Assembly: GCA_934270475.1 (NCBI GenBank)
Contig: CAKQPS010000003.1
Span: 124,001 to 188,000, forward strand
Direction of reading: 5' to 3'
Source: an uncultured Alphaproteobacteria bacterium
Lineage (GTDB): Bacteria; Pseudomonadota; Alphaproteobacteria; RF32; CAG-239
Length of the DNA: 64,000 nt
Below, one piece after another: positions 51,206 through 60,951 of this stretch. The translations under genes were made by a program, and so were the position numbers. A model generated the notes under the pieces. The model was not told where the DNA came from, searched no databases, and saw only the letters and a list, made by a program, of their open reading frames with translations. Positions within the stretch are counted from its first letter, which is position 1, and each line of letters opens with the position of its first letter.

Positions 51206-51955
51206 TTACAAGGTGTTGCTTTTAGTAAGTTTTAAGGCGCTATGCATAACTTTAGGTCGAGTTGGCGCCGGTGCGGCGGTTGATGTTTGTTCCGGTTGCT
51301 GATGTTGAATTTTAGCCCGCAATTCGGCTAGTTTTTCATCTACTTTGACAGCGCCGGATTTGCCTTCAAGTTTCATTCTGGCGATTTCTTTTTCTTTCAT
51401 TTCTTTATGAAACGCCGTAGGTTTGCCGTTAAACATAATATTGTGCATATAGTCTGTTTTTGCGTCAAACCAAAATTTATTCAATTTTCCTTCATAAATA
51501 GTCGTGTCTGGCGATATTTTGTTGCCTTTTTTATCATAAAAGGCAACAAATCTTGATATACTGTCGTTTGTGCTTTTTTGAACCCATTTCCCATGGATTT
51601 TTCCTTTGCGGTACCAGCCGTAAGAAACTGTTTTGCCGTCATCGGAATAACGCAGGCAAGGACCGTCCAAACGTCCGTTCTTATCAACGACACTGCGGCT
51701 CATCAGCTTGGTTTTTGCCGAATCATAATAGTTTTCCTGCAGCCGATGTCCGTCATTGTTGCAAGATTTCAGATAGCGTTCAAAAGCATTTAGATTTTGT
51801 TTTTTGGGCGCGGTGATTTGCGCTTTTTCAGTATCGGGCAAGGCTGAATGTAAAAACATATACACGTTAATAAAGCGTTTTCTCAGCCCAAAGCTGCTGT
51901 CTCTATAAAATCGTGCCGGAGTTTTTGCTTGCAATGCGCTGTTTTCAGAAAACAT
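51206..51955 (-). CDS. YwqK-repeat-like protein, 249 aa
   Basis: ATG 51955 is set by GTGGAGGGACAA just before it; the frame is open to 52072 but without a site. The central region (about 70-170) carries YwqK/MORN_2-like strands: ENYYDSAKTKLMSRSVVDKN, GRLDGPCLRYSDDG, SYGWYRKGKIHGKW, FYDKKGNKISPD. The C-terminal 70 residues are a charged helix and an Ala/Pro tail. No signal peptide, so it acts inside the cell, unlike the exported 5086-7950 protein with the same repeats. Function unknown. Confidence 0.65.
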   Translation of the reverse strand: MFSENSALQAKTPARFYRDSSFGLRKRFINVYMFLHSALPDTEKAQITAPKKQNLNAFERYLKSCNNDGHRLQENYYDSAKTKLMSRSVVDKNGRLDGPCLRYSDDGKTVSYGWYRKGKIHGKWVQKSTNDSISRFVAFYDKKGNKISPDTTIYEGKLNKFWFDAKTDYMHNIMFNGKPTAFHKEMKEKEIARMKLEGKSGAVKVDEKLAELRAKIQHQQPEQTSTAAPAPTRPKVMHSALKLTKSNTL

Positions 51956-52218
51956 TTGTCCCTCCACGCTAGAGTATTTATATAAATATAGTATAGCAAT
52001 TTTGTACAAAATAACAAGATTTTTTTGAGATTTTTGGGTGATTTTATAAATATTCCTTGCAAATAGCCGCAAAACGGAATAAAATAAAATTGCATATAAT
52101 AAGTATTGTGGATGTGATTGTGAAAATTTCAGTTTTTTTCATGCTCTTTTTTTTGAAGAGAAAATATCCGCAGACTTTATTGTTTTTTCGAGTTGTCTAA
52201 TCATTAAAAATTACAGGT

Positions 52219-52569
52219 ATGAAAAAGACTTTGTTCAGTGTTATAGTGCTCGTTGCTGCGTTTGTTACAATTATGTTGGTGGGTGCTAAGTCTAACAACG
52301 TTGTTGTGAATTTGGATAGCGGAGATGGTATTCAGTACATGCTTTACGCCGCTTTGTCGGTTGGCTGTGCTTTGTGTGCCTCTGCTTATTTCAAAACAAA
52401 CCGCAAAAAGTGCGCAATACTTGCGTTGCTTGCCGCACTGATTCCTGCTCTTGCCGGAGTAACAACATTTATTGTTGCCGGTTTGTTCAGCGGAATCATC
52501 GCTGTGGCTACAGATGCAAGCGTTACGGAGTGGTTCAAGAACTTGTCTGCTCCCGAAACTGAGGAATAA
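52219..52569 (+). CDS. Small membrane protein of an SD-less cassette, 116 aa
   Basis: ATG 52219 is preceded by AAAAATTACAGGT with no convincing Shine-Dalgarno. Three hydrophobic helices (about 5-24, 40-58, 66-95) and a soluble acidic end (WFKNLSAPETEE). The use of G/C-ending codons differs from the flanks. No family recognised. The 263-base gap upstream (51956-52218) is AT-rich; besides the likely promoter region of both divergent genes I see nothing in it. Confidence 0.6.
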   Translation: MKKTLFSVIVLVAAFVTIMLVGAKSNNVVVNLDSGDGIQYMLYAALSVGCALCASAYFKTNRKKCAILALLAALIPALAGVTTFIVAGLFSGIIAVATDASVTEWFKNLSAPETEE

Positions 52570-52573
52570 CACG

Positions 52574-52613
52574 AAAACACCGTTATCTTGTATAGAGATA
52601 ACGGTGTTTTTTT
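52574..52613 (+). terminator. Terminator of the 52219 gene
   Basis: AAAACACCGTTATCT / AGATAACGGTGTTTT, perfect, 7-base loop, then T-run. Confidence 0.85.
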
Positions 52614-52709
52614 GTACGGCTATGTGCATAACCTGCCGTAAATTTTTGAAAAATACAGTGTTTATTGTATAATACAGCAAATTTAAATTGTACTGTACAG
52701 GTGAAGAGT

Positions 52710-53861
52710 ATGGAAAATCAAGAGAATAAAAAAATTGTTGTGCTGCAGGTTTTGCCTGAATTGGGGCAGGGCGGAGTAGAGCTCGGCACCATTGAAATTG
52801 CTTCAGAGCTGCAAAAACGCGGTATTGAAAACTATGTCGCCTCAGAAGGTGGACGTATGGAATATAATTTGGAACGTATCAAAGTTAAGCATTTTACGTT
52901 GCCGCTGAAAACTAAAAATATATTTAAAATGTATCTGAATTCGCTGCGTTTGGCGCGGATTATCAAAAAATACGGCATTACCATTGTGCATGCCCGTTCG
53001 CGCGCTCCGGCTTGGAGTGCTTATTGGGCGGCAAAACGCTGCGGCGTGCATTTTGTAACCACCTTTCACGGCACCTATGGCTTGGGTCCGTGGGGTATTA
53101 AGAAATTTTACAACAAAATAATGACTTACGGCGAACAGGTGATTGCTATTTCCAACCACATCAAGCAGCATATTTTGAAAAATTATAAAACGGATGAAAG
53201 CAAGATTCGCTTGATTCACCGCTGCGTGAATATGGAAAATTTCAATGTGGAAACCACTTCCGCCGAACGAATGATTAAGTATTTGGAAGATAATCATATT
53301 CCGGAAGATAAGCCGATTGTTACATTGATTGGTCGTCTGACAAATTGGAAAGGGCAAAAACTGCTGATTGAAGCCTTGCATCTGATTGATGATGAAGATT
53401 TTTTCTGCGTGATAATCGGCGACGACCAAGGACGCAAAAAATATTCGGCGGAATTGCGCAAAATGATTGACAACTATAATATGACAGACCGCTTCTTATT
53501 TATCCGCAATGTCAAGGATATTCCGGCGGCAATGATGGTTTCGGACGTTGTGCTTTCAACCTCTATTGAGCCGGAGGCTTTCGGTCGCATTGCGATTGAA
53601 GGGCAGGCTATGGGCAGAGTCGTAGTTGCTTCCAATATCGGCGGTTCGGTAGAAACCGTGATAGACGGCGTGACCGGCAGGCTTTATGAAAGCACCAGCG
53701 CTAAGGCTTTGGCAGAGGCTATTAAATGGGCTTTGCATCTTTCGACCGAAGAAAGAGAAAAAATCGGCGCTGCCGGTATAAAAAATGTAAAAGAACATTT
53801 TACAAAACAAATTATGTGTGATAAAACGATTGAGGTTTATAAAGAATTGATAAACTTATAG
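52710..53861 (+). CDS. Glycosyltransferase family 4 (GT-B), 383 aa
   Basis: ATG 52710 follows AGGTGAAGAGT; the open frame upstream has no site. GT-B fold: N-terminal VLPELGQGGVELGTIEIASE (glycine-rich acceptor loop), HARSRAPAWSAYWAAK, and C-terminal nucleotide-sugar site VTLIGRLTNWKGQKLLIEA with the E-x7-E motif SIEPEAFGRIAIEGQAMG. Likely builds LPS or another surface glycan at the cytoplasmic side of the membrane. Next to thrS but functionally unrelated to it. Confidence 0.93.
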   Translation: MENQENKKIVVLQVLPELGQGGVELGTIEIASELQKRGIENYVASEGGRMEYNLERIKVKHFTLPLKTKNIFKMYLNSLRLARIIKKYGITIVHARSRAPAWSAYWAAKRCGVHFVTTFHGTYGLGPWGIKKFYNKIMTYGEQVIAISNHIKQHILKNYKTDESKIRLIHRCVNMENFNVETTSAERMIKYLEDNHIPEDKPIVTLIGRLTNWKGQKLLIEALHLIDDEDFFCVIIGDDQGRKKYSAELRKMIDNYNMTDRFLFIRNVKDIPAAMMVSDVVLSTSIEPEAFGRIAIEGQAMGRVVVASNIGGSVETVIDGVTGRLYESTSAKALAEAIKWALHLSTEEREKIGAAGIKNVKEHFTKQIMCDKTIEVYKELINL

Positions 53862-53892
53862 TGAACTTTTTAATAGTGAAAAGGTAGATAAA

Positions 53893-55824
53893 ATGGTTAA
53901 AATTAAATTGCCTGATGGCAGTATATTAGATGAAAAAGACGGCGTTTCCGGCTTGGAAATCGCCAATAAAATCAGTACAAGTTTGGGAAAAGCCGCTTTG
54001 GCTGTTTCCGTTAATGACAAATTACAGGACTTAACCGCTCCGATAACCACCGATTCTACAGTCACTATTATCACCGCCAAAGACAAAGACGGTTTACAAA
54101 TTTTGCGTCACTCTTGTTCTCACGTTATGGCTCAAGCTGTTAAAGAATTGTGGCCTGATGCTCAAGTAACAATCGGTCCGGCTATTGAAAACGGTTTTTA
54201 TTATGATTTTTCGTGCAAAGAAAACTTTACAACGGAAGATTTTGCTAAAATAGAAGCTAAAATGCACGAAATTGTTAAACGTGATGAAAAAATTGAACGT
54301 ATTGTAATGTCGCGTCAGGAAGCAATCGAGTTTTTCAAAAAGCTAGGTGAACATTATAAAGTGCAAATTATTGAAGATTTGCCTGAAGATGAAACAATTA
54401 CTTTATATCGTCAAGGCAATTATACCGATTTGTGCCGCGGTCCACACGTTCCGTCAACCGGTAAAATCGGCGACGCATTCAAAATTACTAAAGTTGCCGG
54501 TGCTTATTGGCGCGGTGATGCCAAAAATGAAATGCTGCAACGTTTGTATGCAACCGCATGGCCGACTAAAAAGGAATTGGACGCTTATTTAACTATGCTT
54601 GAAGAAGCCGCTAAGCGCGACCATCGTAAAATCGGTAAGGAAATGGATTTGTTCCATTTTGAACCGGAATATGCTCCGGGCGCTGTTTTTTGGCATGACA
54701 AAGGATATAGAGTATATCGCAAGCTGATTGAATATATGCGCAACCGCCAAGAGCATAACGGTTATGAAGAGATTTCTACACCGCGTATTATGGATAAATG
54801 CTTGTGGGTTACCTCCGGTCACTGGGATAAATATGGTGCGCATAACTATTCCGGCAAAACCGAAGACGGCAAAGAATTTTGCGTTAAACCAATGAACTGC
54901 CCTGGCGGATTGCTGGTTTATAAACAAGGCGTTAAGTCTTATCGTGATTTGCCGCTGCGTATGGCTGAATTTGGTAAGGTAAACCGTTATGAGGCTTCGG
55001 GCTCTTTGATGGGCTTGATGCGTGTGCGTGAATTTACGCAAGATGATGCGCACATTTTCTGCACTCCGGAACAAATGGAAGATGAGTGCATTCGTACGAT
55101 GAAACTGATTTTTGATATTTATAAAGACTTTGGCTTTGATAACATCAAAATTTATTTGTCGACTCGTCCGGACAGCATTTATCGTATCGGTTCTGATGAA
55201 ATTTGGGATTTGTGCGAAAATTCTTTGGCACACGCTTTGGAAAAACACGGCTATAAATATGAAATCAACGCAGGCGAGGGTGCTTTCTACGGACCTAAAT
55301 TGGAATTTATTTTGCGTGACGCTATTGGTCGTGAGTGGCAATGTGGTACAATTCAGGTTGATATGAACTTGCCTCAGCGCTTTGATATTTCGTATATCGG
55401 CGAAGACGGTGAAAAACATCAGCCGGTTATGCTGCACCGCGCTTTGTTTGGCTCTATTGAACGTTTCTTGGGTATTTTGATTGAACATCACGCCGGTAAA
55501 CTGCCTTTGTGGCTGTCACCTGAACAAGTTGTGGTTGCTCCGATTGTCAGCGAATTTGACGACTATGCAAAAGAGGTTGCCGCTGCTTTGACTAAGGCTG
55601 GTTTGACAGCTGAAACAGATTTGCGTAACGAAAAAATCAACTACAAAGTTCGTGAACATTCTTTGGCAAAAATTCCGGTGATTGCTGTCGTCGGCGCTAA
55701 AGAAAAAGAAAACCGCACGGTGACAGTCCGCCGCTTGGGTTCTGAAAAACAAGAAGTTATGGCTTTGGACGACTTTGTAGCTATGCTGCAAAAAGAAGCT
55801 GAAATGCCTCACAGATTTGAATAG
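53893..55824 (+). CDS. thrS: Threonine-tRNA ligase
   Basis: Charges tRNA-Thr. 643 residues with the full domain set: TGS (1-62, KIKLPDGSILDEKDGVSGLE), editing domain (about 65-225, HSCSHVMAQAVKELWP), catalytic class II core with the zinc cysteine in VKPMNCPGGLLVYKQG, the zinc histidines in QDDAHIFCT and MLHRALFGSIERFLGIL, and the anticodon domain (about 540-640). ATG 53893 follows AAAAGGTAGATAAA. Terminator at 55843. Confidence 0.98.
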   Translation: MVKIKLPDGSILDEKDGVSGLEIANKISTSLGKAALAVSVNDKLQDLTAPITTDSTVTIITAKDKDGLQILRHSCSHVMAQAVKELWPDAQVTIGPAIENGFYYDFSCKENFTTEDFAKIEAKMHEIVKRDEKIERIVMSRQEAIEFFKKLGEHYKVQIIEDLPEDETITLYRQGNYTDLCRGPHVPSTGKIGDAFKITKVAGAYWRGDAKNEMLQRLYATAWPTKKELDAYLTMLEEAAKRDHRKIGKEMDLFHFEPEYAPGAVFWHDKGYRVYRKLIEYMRNRQEHNGYEEISTPRIMDKCLWVTSGHWDKYGAHNYSGKTEDGKEFCVKPMNCPGGLLVYKQGVKSYRDLPLRMAEFGKVNRYEASGSLMGLMRVREFTQDDAHIFCTPEQMEDECIRTMKLIFDIYKDFGFDNIKIYLSTRPDSIYRIGSDEIWDLCENSLAHALEKHGYKYEINAGEGAFYGPKLEFILRDAIGREWQCGTIQVDMNLPQRFDISYIGEDGEKHQPVMLHRALFGSIERFLGILIEHHAGKLPLWLSPEQVVVAPIVSEFDDYAKEVAAALTKAGLTAETDLRNEKINYKVREHSLAKIPVIAVVGAKEKENRTVTVRRLGSEKQEVMALDDFVAMLQKEAEMPHRFE

Positions 55825-55842
55825 TCAAAGATTCAGATGCTA

Positions 55843-55882
55843 TAAAAAATATCTCCGGTTTTGTTAATCGGAGATATTTTTT
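55843..55882. terminator. Terminator of thrS
   Basis: AAAATATCTCCG / CGGAGATATTTT with an 11-base loop and T-run; the symmetric tails may also end the small gene on the minus strand. Confidence 0.8.
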
Positions 55883-55887
55883 TGAAA

Positions 55888-56121
55888 TTACTTGTAATTC
55901 AGGCGGATATCTTTTTGCGACTGTCCGCAATTGCGCCTTGAGTTGAATGATTTGCAGAGAAAATGAGAACACTTTTTGGCAAATTTTAAATCTGCCTGTG
56001 TATCGTTTACATCATAGCTCATTTCTCCTTCGACCTGTTCTACATAATGATTAACTACAACAGGCAAGCCTGCGCAATCAACTCCAATCACATAACCAAT
56101 GGTTTTAACATTAACTTTCAT
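55888..56121 (-). CDS. Small protein of an SD-less cassette, 77 aa
   Basis: ATG 56121 follows the leader AGTTATAATTTTAATTTTTA (with TTATT before the start), the same 20 bases as before the 46453 gene. Soluble, four cysteines in the C-terminal half (C49-type KKCSHFLCKSFNSRRNCGQS), basic end. Unknown family. Divergent from 56313, so both leaders lie in the same 191-base gap. Confidence 0.55.
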   Translation of the reverse strand: MKVNVKTIGYVIGVDCAGLPVVVNHYVEQVEGEMSYDVNDTQADLKFAKKCSHFLCKSFNSRRNCGQSQKDIRLNYK

Positions 56122-56234
56122 AATAATAAAAATTAAAATTATAACTAAATTATTTAACACTAAGCTATATAATACAAAATATTTGCTACTTTTCAATAGA
56201 ATTTTATGTAAAATGCTTAATGATTGAAAATATC

Positions 56235-56263
56235 TTGACAAAAATAGGTAAAAATGCTTTTCT
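56235..56263 (+). promoter_or_regulatory. Promoter region of the 56313 gene
   Basis: TTGACA 56235-56240 and then AAAATAGGTAAAAATGC, close to the promoter at 46379; the -10 box (TTTTCT at 17 bases) is weak. Confidence 0.5.
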
Positions 56264-56312
56264 ATTAAACAGAGTTAAGTATAATTTTGTTTAATTTTTA
56301 AATTTTATTGTT

Positions 56313-57035
56313 ATGTATGGAGGATTTGTAACTTTACTTATGCTTGCCGGAATAGTTGTTATTATTGCTCTGGTTCCGTCAATGTCTAAGCCGTTATTGC
56401 TAAAAAATATTGGAAAATCGGAATTAAGAAAGAAAAGCCGATACATTGATATTTATTTTCTGATTGTTTTCCTATATTTTTTCATTCCAATCTTATCACT
56501 TGAGTGGAAAGAAAATTGGGAGATAGTCGCGGGGGCTGCTGTTTTTTGTGTGGATTTGGCGACTTTTTGGCAGTGTAAACATCATTGTTTTTGTTATGTG
56601 CTTTTGTTTGAGCAGTCAAGAAGATGGAAAAAGCACAATAGAAAACGGTTGAAAAAATTGTCAGAGCCGAATATCACCGATGACGATTGGTTGGATTGGC
56701 GCTTCCATAAAGGCTTATATAATGATAAGTATCCTAATCAAGAAGAATTGGATTATCACGATATGTGTTTAATCTGTATGGTGATATGTGCTGCAATGTG
56801 TGTACTTTTCACGCTTGGTGTTTGCGGTGCTCTTATTGGATTTGGCACTATTTTTGCCGGAGTCTATAAATTTTGGTGTTCTGCACCGGAGATTCTTTGG
56901 TACAATCTGCATCATATTGAGGAATTGCCGCTGAATATCTGGTTTTATATTGCCATTGCCGGCTGTGCGGTTTTACTGTTTTTAGTGCTTACAAGCATTT
57001 GTAATTATGTTAAAAAGGCTGTGAAAAAGTCTTGA
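56313..57035 (+). CDS. Membrane protein of an SD-less cassette, 240 aa
   Basis: No Shine-Dalgarno; leader AGTATAATTTTGTTTAATTTTTA resembles those of 46453 and 56121. Helices at about 4-22, 46-66, 72-92, 155-190 and 208-232, with a basic cytoplasmic loop between the third and fourth (RRWKKHNRKRLKKL) followed by an acidic one. No family recognised. A near-perfect terminator ends the gene. Confidence 0.6.
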   Translation: MYGGFVTLLMLAGIVVIIALVPSMSKPLLLKNIGKSELRKKSRYIDIYFLIVFLYFFIPILSLEWKENWEIVAGAAVFCVDLATFWQCKHHCFCYVLLFEQSRRWKKHNRKRLKKLSEPNITDDDWLDWRFHKGLYNDKYPNQEELDYHDMCLICMVICAAMCVLFTLGVCGALIGFGTIFAGVYKFWCSAPEILWYNLHHIEELPLNIWFYIAIAGCAVLLFLVLTSICNYVKKAVKKS

Positions 57036-57041
57036 ATATTC

Positions 57042-57084
57042 AAAAAAGAGACCCACGCGTTTTACGCGTGGGTCTCTTTTTTTT
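57042..57084. terminator. Terminator between 56313 gene and nifJ
   Basis: AAAAAAGAGACCCACGCGT / ACGCGTGGGTCTCTTTTTT with a 3-5 base loop. It serves both converging genes. Confidence 0.9.
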
Positions 57085-57100
57085 GCGCTAAGCTCGCATA

Positions 57101-60100
57101 CTATTTATATTGGCTCATATATTCCAATAAAGTATGTTTGTCGTTAACGTTTTTCTGAGCTTTTTCCAGCAATTCTTCATAACGCGCCGGGTTCATCTTG
57201 TTGACAACCTGGAAACGTGTTTCGCTGGACATAAACTCAGCCAAAGGTTTAGACGGAGCCTTAGAATCCAATGTCAACGGAGCTTTGCCTGCTGTTTCGT
57301 TTACTGGATTGAAACGGAACAAAGGCCAGCTACCGGTTTCTACGGCATTCTTTTGGTGAGACAAACCGTCTGCCATATTCAAACCTTGGTTGATGCATGG
57401 GCAGTAAGCAATAATCAAAGACGGACCGTCATAGGCTTCAGCTTCGTTCATAGCTTTAATAACCTGCATATCATTGGCACCCATAGCAACCTGAGCCACA
57501 TAAACATTGCCGTAAGACATAGCAATCATTGCCAAATCTTTCTTAGGCAATTCTTTGCCTGCTGTAGCAAATTTAGCGGAAGCGCCCATTGGGGTGGCTT
57601 TGGATTGCTGACCGCCGGTGTTAGAATATACGCCGGTATCCACAACCAAAATATTTACATTGCGACCGGAAGCGATAACGTGGTCAACACCGCCGAAACC
57701 AATATCATAAGCCCAACCGTCACCACCGATAATCCATACTGATTTTTTAATCAGATAGTCGGCAATATCGCTCAAGTGTTTAGCTTCTTCGCTGTTCATT
57801 GTTGCCAATTTAGCGCGCAAAGCAGCCACATTGTCGCGTTGAGCGTCAATTTCCATATCATTAGACTGAGGATTGCTCAAAATCTTTTCAGCAACTTCGC
57901 CCAATTCTGCTTTCATAGCTTCCAGCAAGGTTTTGGCAGTAACTTCTTCGTGGTCGATAGAAATACGCATACCCAAACCAAATTCGGCGTTGTCTTCAAA
58001 CAAAGAGTTAGCCCAAGCCGGACCATGACCTTTTTCATCTTTGCAATAAGGTGTAGTCGGCAAGTTACCGGAATAAATTGAAGAGCAACCTGTTGCGTTA
58101 GCCACAACCATGCGGTCACCAAATAGTTGAGTCAGCAATTTGATGTATGGAGTTTCACCGCAGCCGGCGCAAGCACCGGAGAATTCAAACAAAGGTTGAA
58201 TCATTTGCGTTGTCTTCGGCAAGTTTTTAGCCACTTCGGTTCTCTTTACATAAGGCAATGTTTCAAAGAACTTCCAGTTAGCTTTTTCAGCTTCCAAATG
58301 GTTTTCAATATGATCCATATTGATTGCGTGCAATTCTGGATTTTCTTTGTTTTTAGCCGGACAAGCAGTTACGCATACGCCGCAGCCTGTGCAGTCTTCC
58401 GGAGAAATTTGCAGCATAAATTTCTTGCCGGCAAATTCCTTGCCTTTATAGTCGGCAGTTTTCAAAGTAGCCGGAGCATTCTTCAATTCTTCTTCCGAAG
58501 CTACTTTCATACGAATAACGCCGTGCGGGCAAACGATTGAGCATTTACCGCATTGAATACAAGTGCTAGCGTCCCAAACTGGAACTTCGGTGGCAATGCA
58601 GCGTTTTTCATATTGAGTTGTAGCTGTCGGCCAAGTACCGTCAACAACTTCCTGCAAATCAGAAGTTTTAATGCTGTCGCCGTTGTCGGCAATCAAAGTA
58701 GCGGTCAAGCCTTGAACAAACTTAGGAGCGTCTGCCGGAACCGGAGCTTGACGATGGAATGTAGATGTAACATGGTCCGGATAAGAAACCTCAAACAAGT
58801 GTTCCAAAGAAGCGTCAACAGCGGCATAGTTCTTTTGTACAATAGCGTCGCCTTTTTTGCTGTAAGTCTTTTTAATAGCGGCTTTAATCTGTGCAATAGC
58901 TTCGTCTTTCGGCAAAATGTTGGAAATTGCAAAGAAGCAAGTCTGCATAACTGTGTTAATGCGCTGTCCCATACCGGTAGCACGGGCAACTTCCACGGCG
59001 TTAATGGTGTAGAATTTCAGGTGCTTAGCCAAAATTTCTTCTTGAACTTCAATCGGCAGATGATTCCAAACTTCATCAGCTTTGTAAGGTGCGTTCAGCA
59101 AAAATGTCGCACCATCTTTAGCAATGCGCAGAATATCCACTTTGTTCATAAATTGGAATTGGTGGCAAGCTACAAAATCTGCCGAAGTAATCAAATAAGC
59201 CGAACGAATCGGATTATCAGAAAAACGCAGGTGAGATGTGGTCATAGAGCCTGATTTGCGTGAATCGTAAACAAAGTAGCCTTGACCGTATTTGCCAGCG
59301 TCTTCAGCAATAATTTTAATAGAGTTTTTGTTGGCGCCGACTGTACCGTCTGCACCCAAGCCAAAGAATACGGCACGTACAACATCGTCCGGTTCAACAT
59401 CAAATTTAGCGTCATAAGCCAAAGATTTGTGAGTCAAATCATCGTTAATGCCAACGGTAAAGCCGTTAATCGGAGCAGCAGAAATGGCGTTGTCAAACAC
59501 AGCTTTAGCCATAGCCGGTGTAAATTCTTTAGAAGACAAGCCGTAGCGTCCGCCGTAAATTTTCGGCAGGCTTGCCAATTTGCCGTTTGAAAAGGCTTGA
59601 GACAAAGCGGTAACAACGTCCAAATACAAAGGTTCGCCCAAAGAGCCGGATTCTTTTGTTCTGTCCAAAACAGAAACGGTTTTAACGGTTTTCGGCAAAG
59701 CTTTCAAGAAAGATTCGGTAGGGAACGGACGATACAAATGAACTTTCAAAACGCCCAATTTAGCGCCGTGAGCGTTCAAATATTCAATAGCTTCTTCAAC
59801 TGTTTCAGCACCTGACCCCATAACAACGATAACGTTCTCAGCATCTTTGGCGCCTACATAGTCAACAACGTGATATTGACGACCGCTGATTTTGGCGAAT
59901 TTATCCATTTCTTCTTGAACAATGCCTTCAACTTTATCATAATAAATGTTAGCGGCTTCACGACCTTGGAAGAACACGTCAGGATTTTGCGCAGTACCGC
60001 GGATAACCGGATTTTCCGGACGCAGAGCGTGCTCGGCGTTAAATTTGTAATTAACGTCTTTCAGCATTGCGCGCAAATCATCGTCAGACAGCAGCTTAAT

Positions 60101-60649
60101 CTTTTTAATTTCGTGAGAAGTTCTGAAACCGTCAAAGAAATGTAAAAACGGAACGCGTGAACGCAAAGTAGAAGTTTGCGCAATGGCAGCCATATCATGA
60201 GCTTCTTGCACGGAGTTTGAGCAAAGCATTGCAAAACCGGTTTGGCGGCAGCCCATAACATCGGAGTGGTCGCCGTAAATTGACAAAGCGTGATAGGCAA
60301 GCGAGCGAGCGGCAACATGCATAACAAACGGCATCAATTCGCCGGCAATTTTATACATGTTCGGAATCATCAACAAAAGACCTTGAGAAGCCGTAAATGT
60401 GGTGGTTAAAGCACCGGCTTGCAAAGAACCGTGGCAAGCACCGGCAGCACCAGCTTCAGACTGCATTTCCTGCACCTGAGGAATTACACCCCACAGATTC
60501 TTCTGTTTTGCGGCAGACCACGCATCAGCCCATTCGCCCATCGGAGAAGACGGAGTAATCGGGTAAATAACGCAGACTTCGTTCATGCGGTGTGCAACAG
60601 AAGAACACGCTTCGTTGGCATCCATCATTTTCATTTTTACATCTGACAT
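57101..60649 (-). CDS. nifJ: Pyruvate:ferredoxin (flavodoxin) oxidoreductase
   Basis: Oxidises pyruvate to acetyl-CoA and CO2 with reduction of ferredoxin; the oxygen-sensitive enzyme of anaerobes. The single-chain form of 1182 residues is complete: N-terminal domain I (CVIYPITPSSPMGEWADAW), domains II-III, the inserted ferredoxin domain with CIQCGKCSIVCPHG and CTGCGVCVTACPAK, the proximal cluster and thiamine region ACAGCGETPYIKLLTQL and GDGWAYDIGFGGVDHVIASG, and NTGGQQSKATPMGASAKF. Codon use is strongly biased (few rare triplets), which suggests high expression. Monocistronic. Confidence 0.98.
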   Translation of the reverse strand: MSDVKMKMMDANEACSSVAHRMNEVCVIYPITPSSPMGEWADAWSAAKQKNLWGVIPQVQEMQSEAGAAGACHGSLQAGALTTTFTASQGLLLMIPNMYKIAGELMPFVMHVAARSLAYHALSIYGDHSDVMGCRQTGFAMLCSNSVQEAHDMAAIAQTSTLRSRVPFLHFFDGFRTSHEIKKIKLLSDDDLRAMLKDVNYKFNAEHALRPENPVIRGTAQNPDVFFQGREAANIYYDKVEGIVQEEMDKFAKISGRQYHVVDYVGAKDAENVIVVMGSGAETVEEAIEYLNAHGAKLGVLKVHLYRPFPTESFLKALPKTVKTVSVLDRTKESGSLGEPLYLDVVTALSQAFSNGKLASLPKIYGGRYGLSSKEFTPAMAKAVFDNAISAAPINGFTVGINDDLTHKSLAYDAKFDVEPDDVVRAVFFGLGADGTVGANKNSIKIIAEDAGKYGQGYFVYDSRKSGSMTTSHLRFSDNPIRSAYLITSADFVACHQFQFMNKVDILRIAKDGATFLLNAPYKADEVWNHLPIEVQEEILAKHLKFYTINAVEVARATGMGQRINTVMQTCFFAISNILPKDEAIAQIKAAIKKTYSKKGDAIVQKNYAAVDASLEHLFEVSYPDHVTSTFHRQAPVPADAPKFVQGLTATLIADNGDSIKTSDLQEVVDGTWPTATTQYEKRCIATEVPVWDASTCIQCGKCSIVCPHGVIRMKVASEEELKNAPATLKTADYKGKEFAGKKFMLQISPEDCTGCGVCVTACPAKNKENPELHAINMDHIENHLEAEKANWKFFETLPYVKRTEVAKNLPKTTQMIQPLFEFSGACAGCGETPYIKLLTQLFGDRMVVANATGCSSIYSGNLPTTPYCKDEKGHGPAWANSLFEDNAEFGLGMRISIDHEEVTAKTLLEAMKAELGEVAEKILSNPQSNDMEIDAQRDNVAALRAKLATMNSEEAKHLSDIADYLIKKSVWIIGGDGWAYDIGFGGVDHVIASGRNVNILVVDTGVYSNTGGQQSKATPMGASAKFATAGKELPKKDLAMIAMSYGNVYVAQVAMGANDMQVIKAMNEAEAYDGPSLIIAYCPCINQGLNMADGLSHQKNAVETGSWPLFRFNPVNETAGKAPLTLDSKAPSKPLAEFMSSETRFQVVNKMNPARYEELLEKAQKNVNDKHTLLEYMSQYK

Positions 60650-60951
60650 AGATAGTATCCTTAAAAGTTTAAATTAAAATTACAAAACATCAAAGGCTTA
60701 AAGCCCAAGGTTTTGTATGGGTTACAAAACAATAATGTTTATGGCGAATTTATAGCATATCGCCCATAAAAATCAAGTTTTTAAAAGCAGTTTTACCACC
60801 GGATTGTTAAGATACCGATGTGGAATTTACGGAATAAAAAGACAAAAAATAATTTTTTTTAAAAAAGTTGTTGACTTTTGTCAAAAATAGCCATATATAT
60901 AAAGTTATCAGTTAATTATTTAAGTATTATTCACTCTAAAATTATTTCAGT
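60650..60951. other. Intergenic region between nifJ and the M16-like gene (302 bases)
   Basis: Divergent promoter region. For the plus strand, TTGACT 60871 and TATATA 60894 are clear. On the nifJ side I see AT-rich sequence with the imperfect repeat CAAAAC/TTACAAAAC (60676-60732) but no box that I would call. No coding frame. Confidence 0.5.
60871..60899 (+). promoter_or_regulatory. Promoter of the M16-like gene
   Basis: TTGACT 60871-60876, spacer exactly 17, TATATA 60894-60899; the leader is about 45 bases, without Shine-Dalgarno. Confidence 0.7.

Noticed and set aside
54589..55491. Minus-strand 300-codon frame
   Set aside because: Antisense shadow of thrS.
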